Shown piece by piece: positions 33,660-47,868 of a DNA stretch of 64,000 nucleotides. Under the pieces are notes generated by a model that made no database searches, was not told where the DNA came from, and saw only the letters and a program-made list of their open reading frames with translations. Position 1 is the first letter of the stretch. Every line of letters begins with the position of its first letter. The translations under genes were made by a program, and so were the position numbers. Origin of the DNA: Nelumbo lutea (lineage: Eukaryota; Streptophyta; Magnoliopsida; Proteales; Nelumbonaceae); NCBI GenBank assembly GCA_022828595.1, contig JAKGHH010000001.1:213619511-213683510 (forward strand), read 5' to 3'.

Positions 33660-36600
33660 TTGAATTTAAATTGATTTTAAAATAACAAACTATATTTAAA
33701 ATTAATTCTTTAAATTAGTAAAAATTGAATTCATTTAAGTATATTAGTTTTTGTTAAATTTAAATTCCTTAGGAAATTTAATTAACTATATAAATTTTTA
33801 TTTTTCACTAGAACTTAAGTTGGTTCTAAATTGAATTTAATTATAAAACTAATAATTGTTTGATAATTCCATCTTAGTTTTTAATTTATCTTATTCCTTT
33901 CATTAATTAAATTCTTTTTATTATATTAATAAAAATATTTGTATCAATAAAATTAATTATTTGTTTTATTTAAGTAACTTACTAATATTTTTATTATGGT
34001 TAATTAATTTTTATTTTTTTTCAAATGGAATATAAATGGATTATAATTTTAAATGGAAGTAGATTATTTAGTGCAATTATATATCATGGAATATCCCAAT
34101 TTCAATATAATTAATCTTTAATAGTAATTATAGTTCCATGCAAATATATATATATATATATATAGTTAAATTGAAATGGATATATAAATAAAGTTAACGT
34201 ATTTTGTGCAATTTAATAGAGTAACTGAGATGAGAGAGAAGTAGTGGCATGAGTTATGGATGGAGAGAGTTAATGGCATAATTAATGAACAGATATTATT
34301 AAAAGAGTTAATGGGAGAGAGAGAGAAAAGATAAGTTTCTTTTGAGTAGAAATGGTTGTTTATTGCAACACTCTTGCAGGTTTAGGATATTCTTCATAGT
34401 CTTACTCAGGTCCTTGTGTGTCCAAGATACGGGTACCTGATATTTTCCAAATCCAGCTTCAGTTGTTCAATGATGTGGACTGACGAATCCAGAAAAATGA
34501 GGAACCATCAGAAACATCTGCATACGCAGAAGTGGAACTTGAAGAAAGATACCCATTTATTTTGGAGCTGGACGATAAATCTAGCCACTTGGATATTAAA
34601 TCTTCACTCTCAATTATAAATGCCTCCTTTATAATTGGTTCGTGCAATATGGATGAGAAAATAAGAATATTCGCCGAATATTTCTATTTTCTCATGTTTG
34701 TTTTGAGAGATATGATGCGATGAGATGGGATTAGTATTCTCAAAATAAGAGACACGGGTCTCACTAAATAGGAGTGACCCTAGTGAGACACAAAAGTTGC
34801 AAGACGAGTGAGAAAATTTTGTTGAGGGTGAACTGTTCTCATCTCCCACCTCTACAACGGTCCGAACTCCAACCACTTTATCTTTCATCTCTAGCGAGGT
34901 TTACGACCTCCGGTAAATACTCACATCCCCTTTCAGGCTTTCATGCTATTTGGTGTTTTATTCTACGAAAAACATCCTTCTCTTCCTCCATCAACTTTGA
35001 TCTTAGATCTCAGACGACAAGGATATAGGATATTGTCTTTGTCTTCTCTAGAGAAGGTAACCTTGTCTTCGTCTTCTCAGACGGCAAGGAGACAGAATTC
35101 CATTTCGCACATCATCCATGTTTTATTTTTGCATTTTTTTTATCAATAACGTTTTTCCTTCCATGTGTTTTAGGTGCTTAGCAGACAAGGAACGCAAGTT
35201 CGTCTCTGGAAATTGGAGTTCTCATCCTCATCTTCTACAAAGGTCTGTTTTCATCCTCATCATCTTCCCATATCTTCTCCATTTGCTAACCCTTTGTAAT
35301 TGGGTTGATCCGAACCTGATCCACTTTCTGGTCGGATCATATTATCTGATGTGAAGATCTGAACAGAGGTGAACTAAATTCAATCAAATAGGATCAAATC
35401 GGATCATGATCTGATCCATTTGCACCCCTAGTTATGCTACTGCACCATGCAGCCCCATGGCTTACATAACCCTCCTCTCTTGGAAAATTTCCCCTTGAAA
35501 ATCAGTAAAAAGTTTAAAATCTAATCTAGTTTGGTCCACATGAAGTTATAAGAAATAGCTAGGTGTAGGTTCTTGAAAATTGGTGACCCTTGTCAAATCT
35601 AACAACAATGGAATGTGAATGGTTTTAAGGAGAAAATTGGGTTTTAAAAAGTTACAACAATCACGTGCCAATGGAATGTGACAATATTGATACAATTAGT
35701 CAATTGTTAGAATGTAAAGGCATTTTAAAGGATTTGGCAAACGGTCGGGTGTATAACATATAAGTCCATTTCCTAAAACTTAGTTATAAATTAAGTCCAT
35801 TTGGTGGAACCGAAGCCTGTGTTCTTTAGACACGATGATGGCTAAATATCAGTTCTTTTAAACATGAAAATTGAGTAATTAACAGTGGTAAATATCTTAG
35901 TTGGTAATGTTTGGATTAGTTCTTTTCAGACTCAGACCTGATACAAAACCAAAATCCTTGTTGGGTCATGGGTCAAATCTTTTGAGAATTATATTCATGT
36001 GTTAAGGGCAAATCTAGGTATGTGACTTCTGCCTAGGAGTTAATCTAGGCTAAAGTGTGGGCCTATTTGTTTCCTCTTAACTCTTACTTCTTAAGAGGAA
36101 CCCCAGTCCCCTCTTGTTACTTGTTAGTTATCTGTGCGATCCCATTTCCATGTTTGTAAACAAATTGACTATTGAGTGCAAATTCTGGTTTATTTTAGTT
36201 TTGAGTTTCAACATGGGTTAGTTTGTTTGCAGTATGGATCAAGAAAAACAAAAGATGAAGCAAAGTAAAGAAAGACAGAGGTAGACCAGATTGCAGTCAA
36301 ATGAAATTACAATGAGAACAATTGGAGTTCCAAGAAAATGCAATATCAACATCCACCAATATTTTAACAATTTGCTGGAGTTCATCAGTCTCACAGTCAA
36401 ATCAATAATTGATACATCTTAAACTCGCCAAACCAAATGCATAATCTTTATAGTTAGTAGTTAGTACTTTTGTTCATTCACAAATGTCAACTGAGAATAA
36501 GCATGACCACTCAATGAATTTATACTAATCATGCTCTTTGTTTCAACTTTCAAACACACAAACACACTAATGAAATGCAAATTGGAAAGAACTGAAGAAG

Positions 36601-38370
36601 AAGCTATGAAGACATGTCATCCTAGCAACAACTTACCCGAGAAAATATAAGGGAAGAATAATGGTAGACTTCTCATTGTATATACACACAAAAAGCTTAT
36701 GATGTTATGTACAACAAGGCAGTGCAAAACTGCAAATATAATTTTTGAAATGTGGGATGAGACTTGATCACTTGACGGTGTAAGGCCCGTGGCCTTTGAA
36801 AAGGCACTTTCTTTGTATTTCTTCTTTTTAGTTATTCTTGATATAATGTTATGCCCCCAAAAAATAGGAAAATCATGAGGAATACAATCAATACAACGAT
36901 TATCTTAATCACCAACCACCGGTTGGATGAGATACTGTTGAGGTTGAGTTCTCATCAATCCATGTTCTCATTTGCCAGTGTGTCATCCATGTTCTCATCA
37001 ATCCTGTCAGGTTGAGTTCAAACAGAAGGAAGGTTAGATATCATTAACATATCCTTGACCACAGATTATGAATCACAGATTCCATTCTATATTTTAATGC
37101 AAGAAAAATAAAATAACCATCAAATCACCGTCATTAACATATCCAACTGCTAATTTTGTATAGGATTTCTTAAGAATTAGAATGGATATTGAATGGTCAG
37201 ACATTCAAACTACCTGCATATTTATGTGAAAGAATAGACAGTAATTTCTGCCCACAGACTAGAGATTGCTCAATCTGGCCATGAATATATTTGCTAAGCA
37301 TATAAACAAATCATTATGGGGCCATGGTTTAGTTGAATTGCTGGCAAAACAGAGGGTGACGAGTTCTATGTTTTGGGGAATGCAACAAGGGGGATTTGTA
37401 CTTAACAATGAATTTGAAGGTTAGTTGAGGCTGGCCATCCTTTCAGTCTTTGTTTACTTTACTCAATGTAATAAAATTATTCTTCGTTGCTGAGTTTCTA
37501 TACTTTAAGTTTACACTTATGAAAATCATGGACAATTATCACGGAAATACAATTGCTAGTTGCTATGGAACCTAGTGAGCTACCCTAGGATAATTTTTAC
37601 TTAAAAAAAATCACCTAGGCAACTGCAGATCAAGATACCAGAACAGAATTAATAAGCAATATTTCAGATTTGGGTGGGGGTTGTTAAATGATCCATAATA
37701 CAATCTAGGCAGTTCAACAATTTGAGATGTTTGTAGCAGTCTAGCAGAAGTGCACACATATTGAATCGGACCAACTTCAGAGATTGGATGGGCTAATAAT
37801 AAGCCAAACCAATGATTGCCAACCTGTAACCACATAACTATATACATATTATTGGGTTCATTTGTCTGGTGGGAAAGAGCTCTACTGCAACTTAAAGGAA
37901 ACCAGGAAATGCATAGGTTGATTATAATATATGCAGTCTTGGGTCCAGAGTCTAGACCCATGTAAGAAATTGATTAGGGAAGGAATCAGCTTGTATTGAA
38001 ATGACTTATGTAAATGAAAGATTGAAGTTTATGTAAGAAATTAATTAGCTAATTAATTATTGATATTAATCCTTATATATTCTTTTTTGTTGAATTTCGC
38101 AGATTGAAGTTTATGACTCAAAACAAAGGTCTTGAGTATAATGCACGCGTATACAAGCAAATGTTCAGACGACAATGAAGAAATTTTGTTAATTCTTTTT
38201 TTATTTTTTGTATTGAAATGACTTGAGTAAATGTGAATATTGAACAAATACTACTATGGATATTTTTTGTAAATGTGTAAAGGTTTTCTTTGTAAAGATC
38301 ACTTTTACCATACAGATATAGGTGAAAGTAATCTTTCTTTAAAGTTGCAAAGGCATTCAAATGAAATAAT
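33660..38370. other. Gene-poor AT-rich interval
   Basis: No gene supported on either strand over 4.7 kb. An (AT)n run lies at 34147-34164. The segment ending ATTTGCACCCCTAG at about 35430 resembles a hAT-type terminus (compare 40175-40190) but I could not find its partner end. Small frames such as 34532-34723 or 37611-37961 show no recognisable motif. Confidence 0.5.
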
Positions 38371-38722
38371 GAAACTTTAGCGACGGTTTACTTAAACCGA
38401 TGCTAAAAGTACCATTATCAACAGTTCATTATAAGTCGTTGTAATAGACTATACATTTAGCCATGAACACACCCGTTGCTATATCAAGTTGCAGCAACAT
38501 TTCGTATTAAAGCCGTAGCAATAAATGTTACAATTAGCAACAGTATAAACCGTGGCTATATATACTTTTAGCCATGGTGTACAATATCCATTGCTATAAG
38601 TTTTAGCCACGCCAATATCCACCACGGACAAAAAACCGTTGCTATAATTTTTAGCAACGGTTTTTTAGTATTTTTTGCAACGGTTTGGTCCGTTGCTAAA
38701 ACTGATTTTTCTTATAATGAAA
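38370..38722. mobile_element. CACTA-like transposon remnant with sub-terminal repeats
   Basis: The right end reads CAGTTTTTCTTATAATG when a single mismatch is allowed (ctgatttttcttataatg), the reverse of a CACTATAAGAAAAA-type CACTA terminus. Inside, GCAACGGTTT and its complement recur many times (38630-38700 and elsewhere), as in CACTA sub-terminal repeats. No matching left terminus and no coding sequence were found. Confidence 0.55.
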
Positions 38723-39059
38723 ACAGTCAAAATAAAAAGGAAATAAATAAAATAGTAATAAAAGATGACCAATAAGATGCATTATTGGATAAAAAAAAGA
38801 TGCATTATGTACATCACCATTCTTACCATTTCAATGGAGAAAAAAATAGTGAGCAGCGAGCAGCTCAATGGTGTCGGCAACAGAGTGGAGGAGGATGAAG
38901 CATCAACGATGGAGCCGATAACTATATTAAGCGGAACAGCAACTGAGAGAACCAATAGTCGATGACTAGATTAAGTGGAACAACAACTAAGAGGACCAAT
39001 GTCGCACAACAAGATTATGGAGTGGAAGAGGAGAAACACAATGTGATTTTTGGAGAAGT

Positions 39060-39165
39060 AGAATGGAGGAGGAGAAATGCAGAGCTGAGGGGTGAGAGGA
39101 GAAAAACGGAATGGAGGAGAAGAAATGCAGAACCGAGAGGTGAGAGGAGAAACGTAGAGCCAAGA
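39060..39165. repeat. Short purine-rich tandem duplication
   Basis: Two diverged copies of about 51 bases containing GGAATGGAGGAG and GGTGAGAGGAGAAA. Confidence 0.65.
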
Positions 39166-39505
39166 TCTGGGGAAAAAAAGTTGAAGAGATTCTTATCTTG
39201 TGGGGGCAATTTTGAGATTTTACTTTTTATTTATTTACCCTCCACTCGGAAACCAATTTACCCAAGTGTCGCAAGGATATCATTTACTCAGGGAACTGAT
39301 ACCCAGGAAAATAAAACTTTGTGTGGGTTCCACATAAATTTAAAATTTGAACACAGGTAAATTGGTCAATGGGATTCACAGTCCCATTGACCAAACTTTC
39401 CCCCCTCCACTTTACAAAAAACGAACATGGCTTTAGAAATACTGTCACATGCAAATGCACGTACATGTTTACTAGTTAATAAAAAAACCGAAAACAATGA
39501 AAATT

Positions 39506-39530
39506 AGAGAGAGAGAGAGATAGAGAGAGC
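39506..39530. repeat. (GA)n microsatellite
   Basis: Imperfect AG repeat with one TAG interruption. A second AC/AT microsatellite lies at 39914-39938. Confidence 0.75.
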
Positions 39531-39539
39531 TAATAAGTA

Positions 39540-40815
39540 AGAACAAGGTGGTTACGTTTGGGATCATGGTTCAAAGTATTGATGTGTATATTTTTTCAAA
39601 CCCATGGATATAAAAAAAAAACAACTTGTGACCAATCAACAGTATCATAAACATGTTGACCAATAGGATGGTATTTATCAAAATTAAGGGGTGATTGGTC
39701 AAAGCTTTTCTGGTACATGTCTTTCCAGCATCATAAATCTTCCCTAATTTAAACATTAGAATTCCTTACTAATGCATTTATTTTTGAAATACTTAACAAA
39801 AATAAGAAAAAGCAAATGAGTACCAATACTATTTGAAAACTTGCAATATGCATATTTTGCATACCACAAATAAATTCACATATTACATGTATCAATGCTT
39901 TGAACCAAGATTTCACACACACACACATATATATATATAGAAAACCTATCAATTTATCAAATAAATTGATACTTTAAAACTTGCTTTGGACCACGATTGA
40001 GATAGATAGGAAATGGCTAGTCAGAAGAGTACTAGCAATAGTTGGGGATTTGCCAAATTGTTCCTCTAAATTAAAAATATCCGATTTGAAGAATTTACAG
40101 TGCATTGGACCACGTGCTTTCAGACTAGGTGCATTCAAATTTCAACAAATTGCCCACCTGAGCCCGCCCAAATTGCATTTGCACCCCTAGATATATAATA
40201 TATTAATATATAATTATACAATTCCAAATGGATGACAACTGCTCTAATTATCCTTTATAGGCATGGAATGCGCCGTTCCAATGTTTTTAATTTTATAATA
40301 TTACTAATAGGGAATGGCCAAGTCATAAGCTATGCATTAGTATAAGACTTATTGGAATAATAAAGTATATTTATTTACTTTAATGCATTAACTGAAAAGC
40401 ACAAAATGATTCATAAGAGATCTCTATTAGGAAAAGTGTTTTCTAATATATATGCAAATAATAAGGAGATTCCCATGCACTCTTACTTTTAGTTTGTCTT
40501 ACTGCCGTACAAAAAAGACTAAATTTTCTGACTAGCACCATTTCATAATTTCCACAAGAAAAATAAGCATAATTATCTGCATTCTGCAATTCTGAATAAT
40601 TCTGTTCGTATTATTACATCCTGTCCACTAAGCTGGCCACTGTTTATTCAAAATTTGCCATAATATCAAACAGTAACAAGTTTTATTTTATCATACAAAG
40701 GTCCAAATATATAAACGTGTCTTGAACACTAACAAATAACCATGCCCACCAAGTACAATCAGAATTTTTTAATAGTAATAAAAACTGAAAATAAAAACAA
40801 ATCTCAAACAAGAAG
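39540..40815. other. Gene-poor interval before the midasin pseudogene
   Basis: No gene supported. GCATTTGCACCCCTAG at about 40175-40190 looks like one end of a small hAT-type element. Confidence 0.45.
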
Positions 40816-43800
40816 ATCAACCCACCGATTTTCTTTCAGGTTCCAAGACACTGTTTAATCTTTCAAGCACACTATCATCAGCCAAAGATATCTTATCCAC
40901 AAGAAGTAGATCCCCATCCTTCATTGTTCGTACAGCAAGAGGTCCATCCTGCCACATAAATATGGTCTGCCACTTCTGGGATAGCTCAACTAGGTCTAGT
41001 TTAACTTGCTCAAGGCTATCAAGATCCTGCTCAGTGACGTCAGAGTGTGAAACCACACCTTGTCTATAACTATCTATAATTCTTGTCAGCCAATCAAGAG
41101 TTGAAGAAGCTTGGACAATGTCTGTAGATATCATCTGCATTGAGAGAAATGCATAAGCATACATAAAGCATCAAGCAAGTAAAAGAACCTCATTCAAGGA
41201 AATATTGACATGGACAGGATAATACATGCATTGTCGCCAGGAGAGTGGAGAAAAGCCTTTGACAGTATCAGTTTTTCAACCAAATATTTGAACTCTCCTG
41301 TTAATCTTGACCTACCTCGTACAGGATAAAACCCCTGAACTTTTTATGATGGTTAACTTGTAGATTATCATATTCTAACAGCAATAAGCAATCAGAAGTT
41401 TCAAAACAGAAACCACTAAAATGCAATCCCTCATTAAAGAAAATCTGTAAAAGAAAGAAACAAACCCCAAGAAAATCAGATGTCTCCGCGTACTGATGGC
41501 AATTCAAAATATGCAATTTTAACTTTAAAATAATGCTAAGTAACTGGCAAGCAGTTGTCTTCCCACCACCAGTCTCACCAACAAGAAGGACAGGCTCATG
41601 CAACTTGAAGCAACACTCAACAAGAAAATATAACCTCCACATGAAGTAGGTTCAGCTTACAAGTTCACAAAATCATACTTTCCAAGACTCTGACACTTCT
41701 GATCATTCACTGAAGTTTAAAACAGAAAGACTATCAGCTGGTTCCTGAATTATAAAAGGTTAAACAGTTAGCGAAGTTTATACACAAATATAAAATTCCC
41801 ATCAGCTTCATAAAAGGAAAAAAAATGACCAAAAAAGGAATTCAAGTAGCACATTGACTTCCAGATAATTAACAAAGATTCATATTTTCTATGATGATTC
41901 ACACTACTTGTTCATGAAATGTATCCAATTACCACCTAGGAATCATTTCTATCTCAATTATTCCTGACTCCTAAAGAGAGAGGACAAATGAAACCACAGA
42001 AGAAAAAACCTCTGAACTGATGATATCCCTATAACCAATCATCTAAACTCCAACAGAAGCAGTCAACATTCAACTGAACAAACATGTCCGAAGCTACATG
42101 AACAAACTGTACTTCCTTGGATTAAGATAACAAGATCAGAACTGCCAAGTTACAGGATTATGAACGACATACTTTCCTACTCCATGCTCAAATAAACAAT
42201 CAAAAAACAAAAATCCATCTAAAAACACAAAAATAAAGTATAACTGCACAACAGGCAATTCCACTTTCTGTTGTCAAGACAATAATGAGCACAAGAGAGG
42301 GAGGGAGGGAACAAACCTGCCGGTACAAGTTGTCTGTGGCAGGTTTTACCCCAAGATGTCTCTCCAAGATCTCCTGGACAACTTTATTCTCATTTTCATC
42401 TCGCAACCCTTCAGACAAAAGAAAATAACCATCTTTGGCCAGATCTTAATATGAGTTACCAAAGGTATGAAAACAATCAGCCCATTGAAACAGATCCCTT
42501 GGAGTTATGAAACCATGCTTTCCAGCAAAAACTTTGCTACTCTGGCGATGCAACTGCAAGTTCTTCATAATTTCAACCATTTTTTCGCATAACCTTCAGG
42601 AATTTTGCACCTCCTCTCTAGTATTGTGCTCAATTCATCTTCAGGAATCTCATCAACATGTATTTCAACAAAATGGTTGCGAAATGCTCAAGAAAGCATC
42701 TTACGCCCACCATAAAATGTTGGTGGGTTTTGGGTGGCAAAAAGCATAAAATCTGGATGAGCAATCACTGTTTCCTGCAGTTCAGGAACAAAAAGCTCTC
42801 TGTTGTCATCTAATAACCGGTTTAATGCTTCCAGAACATCCAAAGGTGCAAGGTTAAGCTCATCTAGAACAATCCAGTATCCATTTCGAACAGCCTCAAC
42901 CAATACACCTTTCTTGAAACACAAGCTTCCCATGAGCATCAGTAATAATTAGAGCCCAAGTATTCTTGCAGATCAGTATGCTCATGGTTATTTATATGAA
43001 CAAATTCATGACCAGTTATTGCAGCAAGATACTGAACAAGGCTTGTCTTTCCACTAGAAGTTGGACCCTGTAAAAGAACGGGATTTTTTTAATGAAAATA
43101 GCACGTGCAAAGTTCCTTAAATGCTCTTTGACACTTTTTGTCAGGACATAATTCTCCAAGAAAGCATCATCACTCAATTTCCCCTTATCCAAGAAGTAAA
43201 CAATCAAAGGGAACATTTGGAGGCATATTTCCACCTTACAAATATGATGGTATCATACTGTTCATAAACTTGAAACAAGGACTATCCAGTGCACAGTATA
43301 GAGACCTTAAACTGAACTGGGGCTTCTGATTAGCCTCTCTTCAGGTTCCTTCTTGGCTTCTTTGTAAAAACACACAATTTTATTTACCAATTCTCTATTG
43401 GGACTGCTGTAATCCATAAATTGTTTCACAAATGGAGTCAAATATTCTTCATCTAACACATCATTAACAAAATACTATGTAAACCTGCTTCTCAACGAAT
43501 ATGGCAAGTTCCTCTTTCCAGCTTCAGTAGCAGGATTCATAAAAGCAAATATACGAAAATCAGGATGTCAACGAATATAATCAACATCTCCCCTTTCAGC
43601 TAAACAAATTAAACTATCGTCTCCTTCCAAAACCCCTGTAATTCTCTGTAGCATCTCAGGAGGAGCCAAATTTATTTCGTCAAGTAATACCCAATTACCA
43701 TTTTTAATTGCTGTCACAAATGCTCTTTCCACAAACAAAAAGACCATAGCTGAAGAGCCAATCTCTCTACGTGCTGTCTCAAGTTTCATGGAAAAACGCT

Positions 43801-45785
43801 CCCAAGCTTGGATGAGTTCTTCACTCAGGTCGCTTTCACTTTGTACCAGATAGAGATCTACCAACCTCACAAACTTGCTTCCTGGAAAAACCAAGGCCTT
43901 TCTGACATCCATTTAAAACCATTTTCCAGTTCCTATCAGACACATGTTTTCTCAGACAAACAAGAAAATCCCCATTGTCCTGCATACAAGCATAGAAGAG
44001 TACTGTCATATTTTGCCTCTTTATCAACAAGAAAAGAAGCTATAAAGAAAAAAAAATGCAATCAAGGTTATTATCATCCAATCATAGTGGAGGAATGGCG
44101 AAACAGGATTCATGTTGACCAATCCCATATAGTTGGCGTAAGGCTTGGATCATGATGATCATCATCCAATCATAGTGGAGGAAAGTTGCAATTATCAAAC
44201 AAATTATCCAAAAAAAAAGTTGCAATTATCAAATACCAAGTCCATGATGGAAAAAATCGGGACACATATGATATCACCAGTCACAACAAGATAATGTTTA
44301 TAGCTAACCAACTGATAAAAGATTGTAATAACAACAATAAGAAGACAAAACTACAATTTCAGGATAGATGATCCCTAGTACAGTTGGCTCCTACCTTCCA
44401 CATTATAGCAAATTGAAGTACAGGGACAAGCAGAAATTCAGAAAAGGAGATTGAGTTTGGGGATGGGAATAGATAAGCAAATTATAAACAGGTATTCATA
44501 TAAATCTTGGATCTGTAGGCTTAAAGCCACCCAATAAGTCTGAAATGTCACTTTGTTGGCTTAAGTTCTGCAAGATAAGCAAATTAGCATTCAATTTCTA
44601 GTCCACATGATAAGAGTCCCGTACACAAAAGAACCATCATAATGACAAACTGCCTAGACTGAATACCAAGACTGTAAGTGATTAACCAAGCCTCACTGCA
44701 AGATTCTGTACAAGAGTTGTTTTTCCAGTAACAGTTTCACCAACCAAAAGAACTGGCTCATTGCACTTAACAGAACATGCTATCCTCTCAAGAACATGTA
44801 GTGAACTACAGATATCCACAAAAGGTTTCTTTTAGTGATGTAACTGCAGAAAACACATCAAGGAAAGTCAACCAATGTCAGAAAGTAAGCAACAAATAAT
44901 ATAAAACAGAGTAAGTGCTTACATGTAATGCAGCCTTCAGTGCATTTGTGGGTAACCCTTCCAACTCATAAATCTGATTGCAAATCCTGCAGGAAAAAAA
45001 AAATTCAGATTTTTGTACTTGATGCTCATAGCACAAACGTATCAGACACAATGATTAGAAAAGACAGACACCTGAACTATGGGCTTATTAAGAGGATATA
45101 ATGTTTCTGCTTCTGACATCGGTACTCCCCACATCTTTGCTATTTGTCTCATTATTAACAGTCGACTTTCAGAAGAAATTGAAGAAGATGCAAAAATAAA
45201 TACAAACCCACAGTTTATTAAGTAACCAGTAGAAACAAGTAGATAGTCATCCATCACATTATCACAAGAAGGAATAAAAAGTGGAAATCAAATACAACCT
45301 CTTGACAAATGCTTTTACTTTCATAAGCTGATAAGCTAAGCCCCATAAAGTTAAAACCTTGACCTGTGATTCTTTTGCACCATTTCAGCAGATCCCTGTA
45401 AATATATAACAAAACATGAAAAATAATGACATCTGTTGGGGTCTTATTATGCACAGAGTTGCTAGAGAGGCACTATCTACCCTAAAGAGAACCTGCTTAA
45501 AACCAACACATCCTCCAGGCTGGTAAGATGGAGAAGAATTGACCTTTCCAAATGTCTCTGACACAACAGAAATCAATTTTGTAAGGATTATATTAGTCTT
45601 GAAAGCACCGGCATATAAGAACAGCAGAGAATACCTATAAGTTTCTCAGCAATAGTCTCCAAATTTGGATACCATGCATTCACTATATCAAACAGATCTT
45701 CACGGTTTGACAGTCCAATCATCACTCTTATCAAAAGGACACCAAAGGAGATATTGCCTGTTACTAAAAAGTACTGTTTGGTCAA
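40816..45785 (-). pseudogene. MDN1: Truncated midasin (MDN1/REA1) duplicate, AAA1 lid to AAA4
   Basis: Midasin is a giant AAA ATPase (about 5400 residues in plants) that remodels pre-60S ribosomes. On the minus strand, in the right order, lie: NREDLFDIVNAWYP (45720), DLLKWCKRI (45385), IAKMWGVPMSEAETLYP (45130), P-loop one GETVTGKTTL (44730), NLSQQSDISDLLGGFKPTD (44560), Walker B WVLLDEINLAPPE (43700), P-loop two QGPTSSGKTSL (43055), WIVLDELNLAP (42870), P-loop three GETGGGKTTA (41580) and LADDSVLERLNSVLEPE (40860). Exon-intron structure is retained. Nonsense codons replace Arg near 43563 and 42692, a T-run shifts the frame near 43090, and the last Walker B reads LLVDK instead of LLVDE. About 1000 of the expected residues are present, ending before AAA5; this is a broken partial duplicate. 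Confidence 0.88.
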
Positions 45786-45789
45786 TAAA

Positions 45790-46450
45790 CAAAAAACTAA
45801 TGTACTAAGTGTTAACTAGCAACCATTGCTTTAATCTATCATCATAAGTTGAGCAAACTACAAACATTCAGACCCAAATAAAAGAATTGTAACAAACATG
45901 GACTTAAAATATTTGACTCTCATTTCTAAGGATAGTGGCTCTGTGTTATCATAGAAGTTAAAACAACAGACTTAATAGTTCCAGATAGTCTTGCATTTTT
46001 CAAAAATGTATATACTACCAAATATTTTAAAAAGTAGGTTTATTGTCAAATTACAGGCTAAAAGTATAGCTGTCAATTGTAATCAGGTGTTATCAGGTCA
46101 GACCCAATAGTCCCAATTAATAATTACATAGGTTCTGGGTTTGTTACCACAGACACATATGGAGCCTGGTTTCAAACTGGTTCTGCACATTTACAATACT
46201 AAGTCAGGTCAAGCCTGACCAAAACCAAACCCAACCCCATTGACAGAGCACAAAGTCATATCCATTTGTCCAGGCAAAGGACACTAATAAGACTGCTAGT
46301 GGAGAATTTTCTAATTCCACAGCACTTATGTTGCTTTCACAAAATAGAAAACTGGAATAAAGCTACTCAGAGTAATGAAACTGATTAAGTGTTTTGTGTT
46401 TACTGTAAGAAACCAAAATAGGTTATAGTTGTTAAAATCCTGTCTCTAAC
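45790..46450. other. Non-coding interval
   Basis: Nothing recognised; an AT-rich stretch with TCAGGTCAGACC and GTCAGGTCAAGCCTGACC motifs near 46095 and 46205. Confidence 0.45.
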
Positions 46451-46452
46451 AA

Positions 46453-47350
46453 ATGTTTTGTTACCAGGGATTTGTCCTTTTTGAGTCTCGCCTTTCTATG
46501 CTACTTCCATCTTTCTTCAGGAGGAGATTTTACACTAAGAGAGCGGAGTGCTTATTTATACCTATTCTAGTACCTATGTCCAACAACTCACTTTCTACTA
46601 GTTTGCTTCCTACTTACGGCTCTGACTCTAGCTCTAATATGCAGCGAAAAGATTTGCAGGTGCACGGTTGTCACCAGAAAGTAGTCCCCAAAATTGATCT
46701 ATGACAACCATCAAATACCTTGATCCAAAGTGACTCAGGTGCTTCCCTTGCTGCTCCAACACCTCCTTCTAATCATGTTATTCCTTTTGATATCTACTTA
46801 CCTGTGTTTGGTCCGACAGAAAATAGGAGAGAAATAAAAAGTTTAAATTTCCTTAAGAAATTTCCCGTGGAACATTATTGTGAAGTATAAAGCTAATGAA
46901 TCCATAGAGAGATACAAAGCAAGGTTGATTGCGAAGGGGTATAAATAGACCTATGAGATTTACTATCAAGACATGCTCACACTAGTGACATAAATAAACT
47001 CAATCCATACTCTGCTTCCTCTAGCTTCTTCTTATTATTTTTCCTCTAGCAACTACATGTCAAAAATGCATTATTGAATGGAGCTATCCCAAAAGTCCCA
47101 AAACAGGCCTATGTATAGTTACCTCCAGGAGTTGAACTAGTTGAACAAGGATTACAAGAAAAAAGTGTGCATGCTAAAGAAGTCAATATATGGGCTGAAG
47201 CAATTGTTGGTAAAGAAGGGTGATGACTCCTAAACAATCATGATTAGAACAATGACGGCATTTTGGTTACATGGAAACATCCTACTAAGATAGACAACTT
47301 AAAAGAAGCCCTGGCTTCTAAATTTGAAATTAAGGATCTAGGCATAGTTG
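46453..47350 (+). pseudogene. Copia pol fragment (linker and reverse transcriptase start)
   Basis: Plus-strand pieces: a Ser/Pro-rich linker (46580-46800), YKANESIERYKARLIAKGYK (46889-46948), NALLNGAIPKVPKQAYV (about 47067-47118), SIYGLKQL (47188) and DNLKEALASKFEIKDLG (about 47290-47345). These are consecutive blocks of a copia reverse transcriptase with many breaks. No LTRs found. Confidence 0.75.
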
Positions 47351-47868
47351 TCAAGAGTCAAGACATCACATTGCCTATCCTGAACACCTTGATTTTCTTT
47401 CTTGAGTATATAAATTTTTACCAAAAACAATAAGGACAAAATACAACGCTGGATGAAGAAATACCATTGAGGCAAGAAGAACCCAAAGAGAACCCAACTT
47501 AAGCACCCTCACCACTCACTACCCTGCCACCTACCAAAAAGTAAGATGTAGAAGTATAAGCATCACCCAACAAAACCCCCTCCCACCTTTATCCTTGTGT
47601 CCAACTGATCAGTCACACGACTCACACCACCTTGCACATTCAAACACCTCTTAACACCACTGACCACCCCCCAATAAGACTTCACAACCCTCCATTAATA
47701 ACCAAATCCCTTTTTAAACCTCTCCAAATCCAAACCTGTATTACTTTTTTTCTTCTTTCTCCCTTTCTCTTATAGCTCCAAGAAAGTTGTCCTTGAAGAG
47801 TCTTCACCTCCTACAAAGTACAAACACAGTCTCCTACTCATGTCTACTGCTTTCACAGTTACCCTATT

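Noticed and set aside
34416..35354. Cluster of short plus-strand frames near 34.4-35.3 kb
   Set aside because: Overlapping frames on both strands with no family motif and AT-rich composition; consistent with chance.
35340..35435. A hAT-type element ending ATTTGCACCCCTAG
   Set aside because: Only one end is visible; no matching inverted end or target duplication found.
38962..39360. Arg/Glu-rich 132-residue frame
   Set aside because: Generated by a purine-rich tandem duplication of about 51 bases; no other coding evidence.
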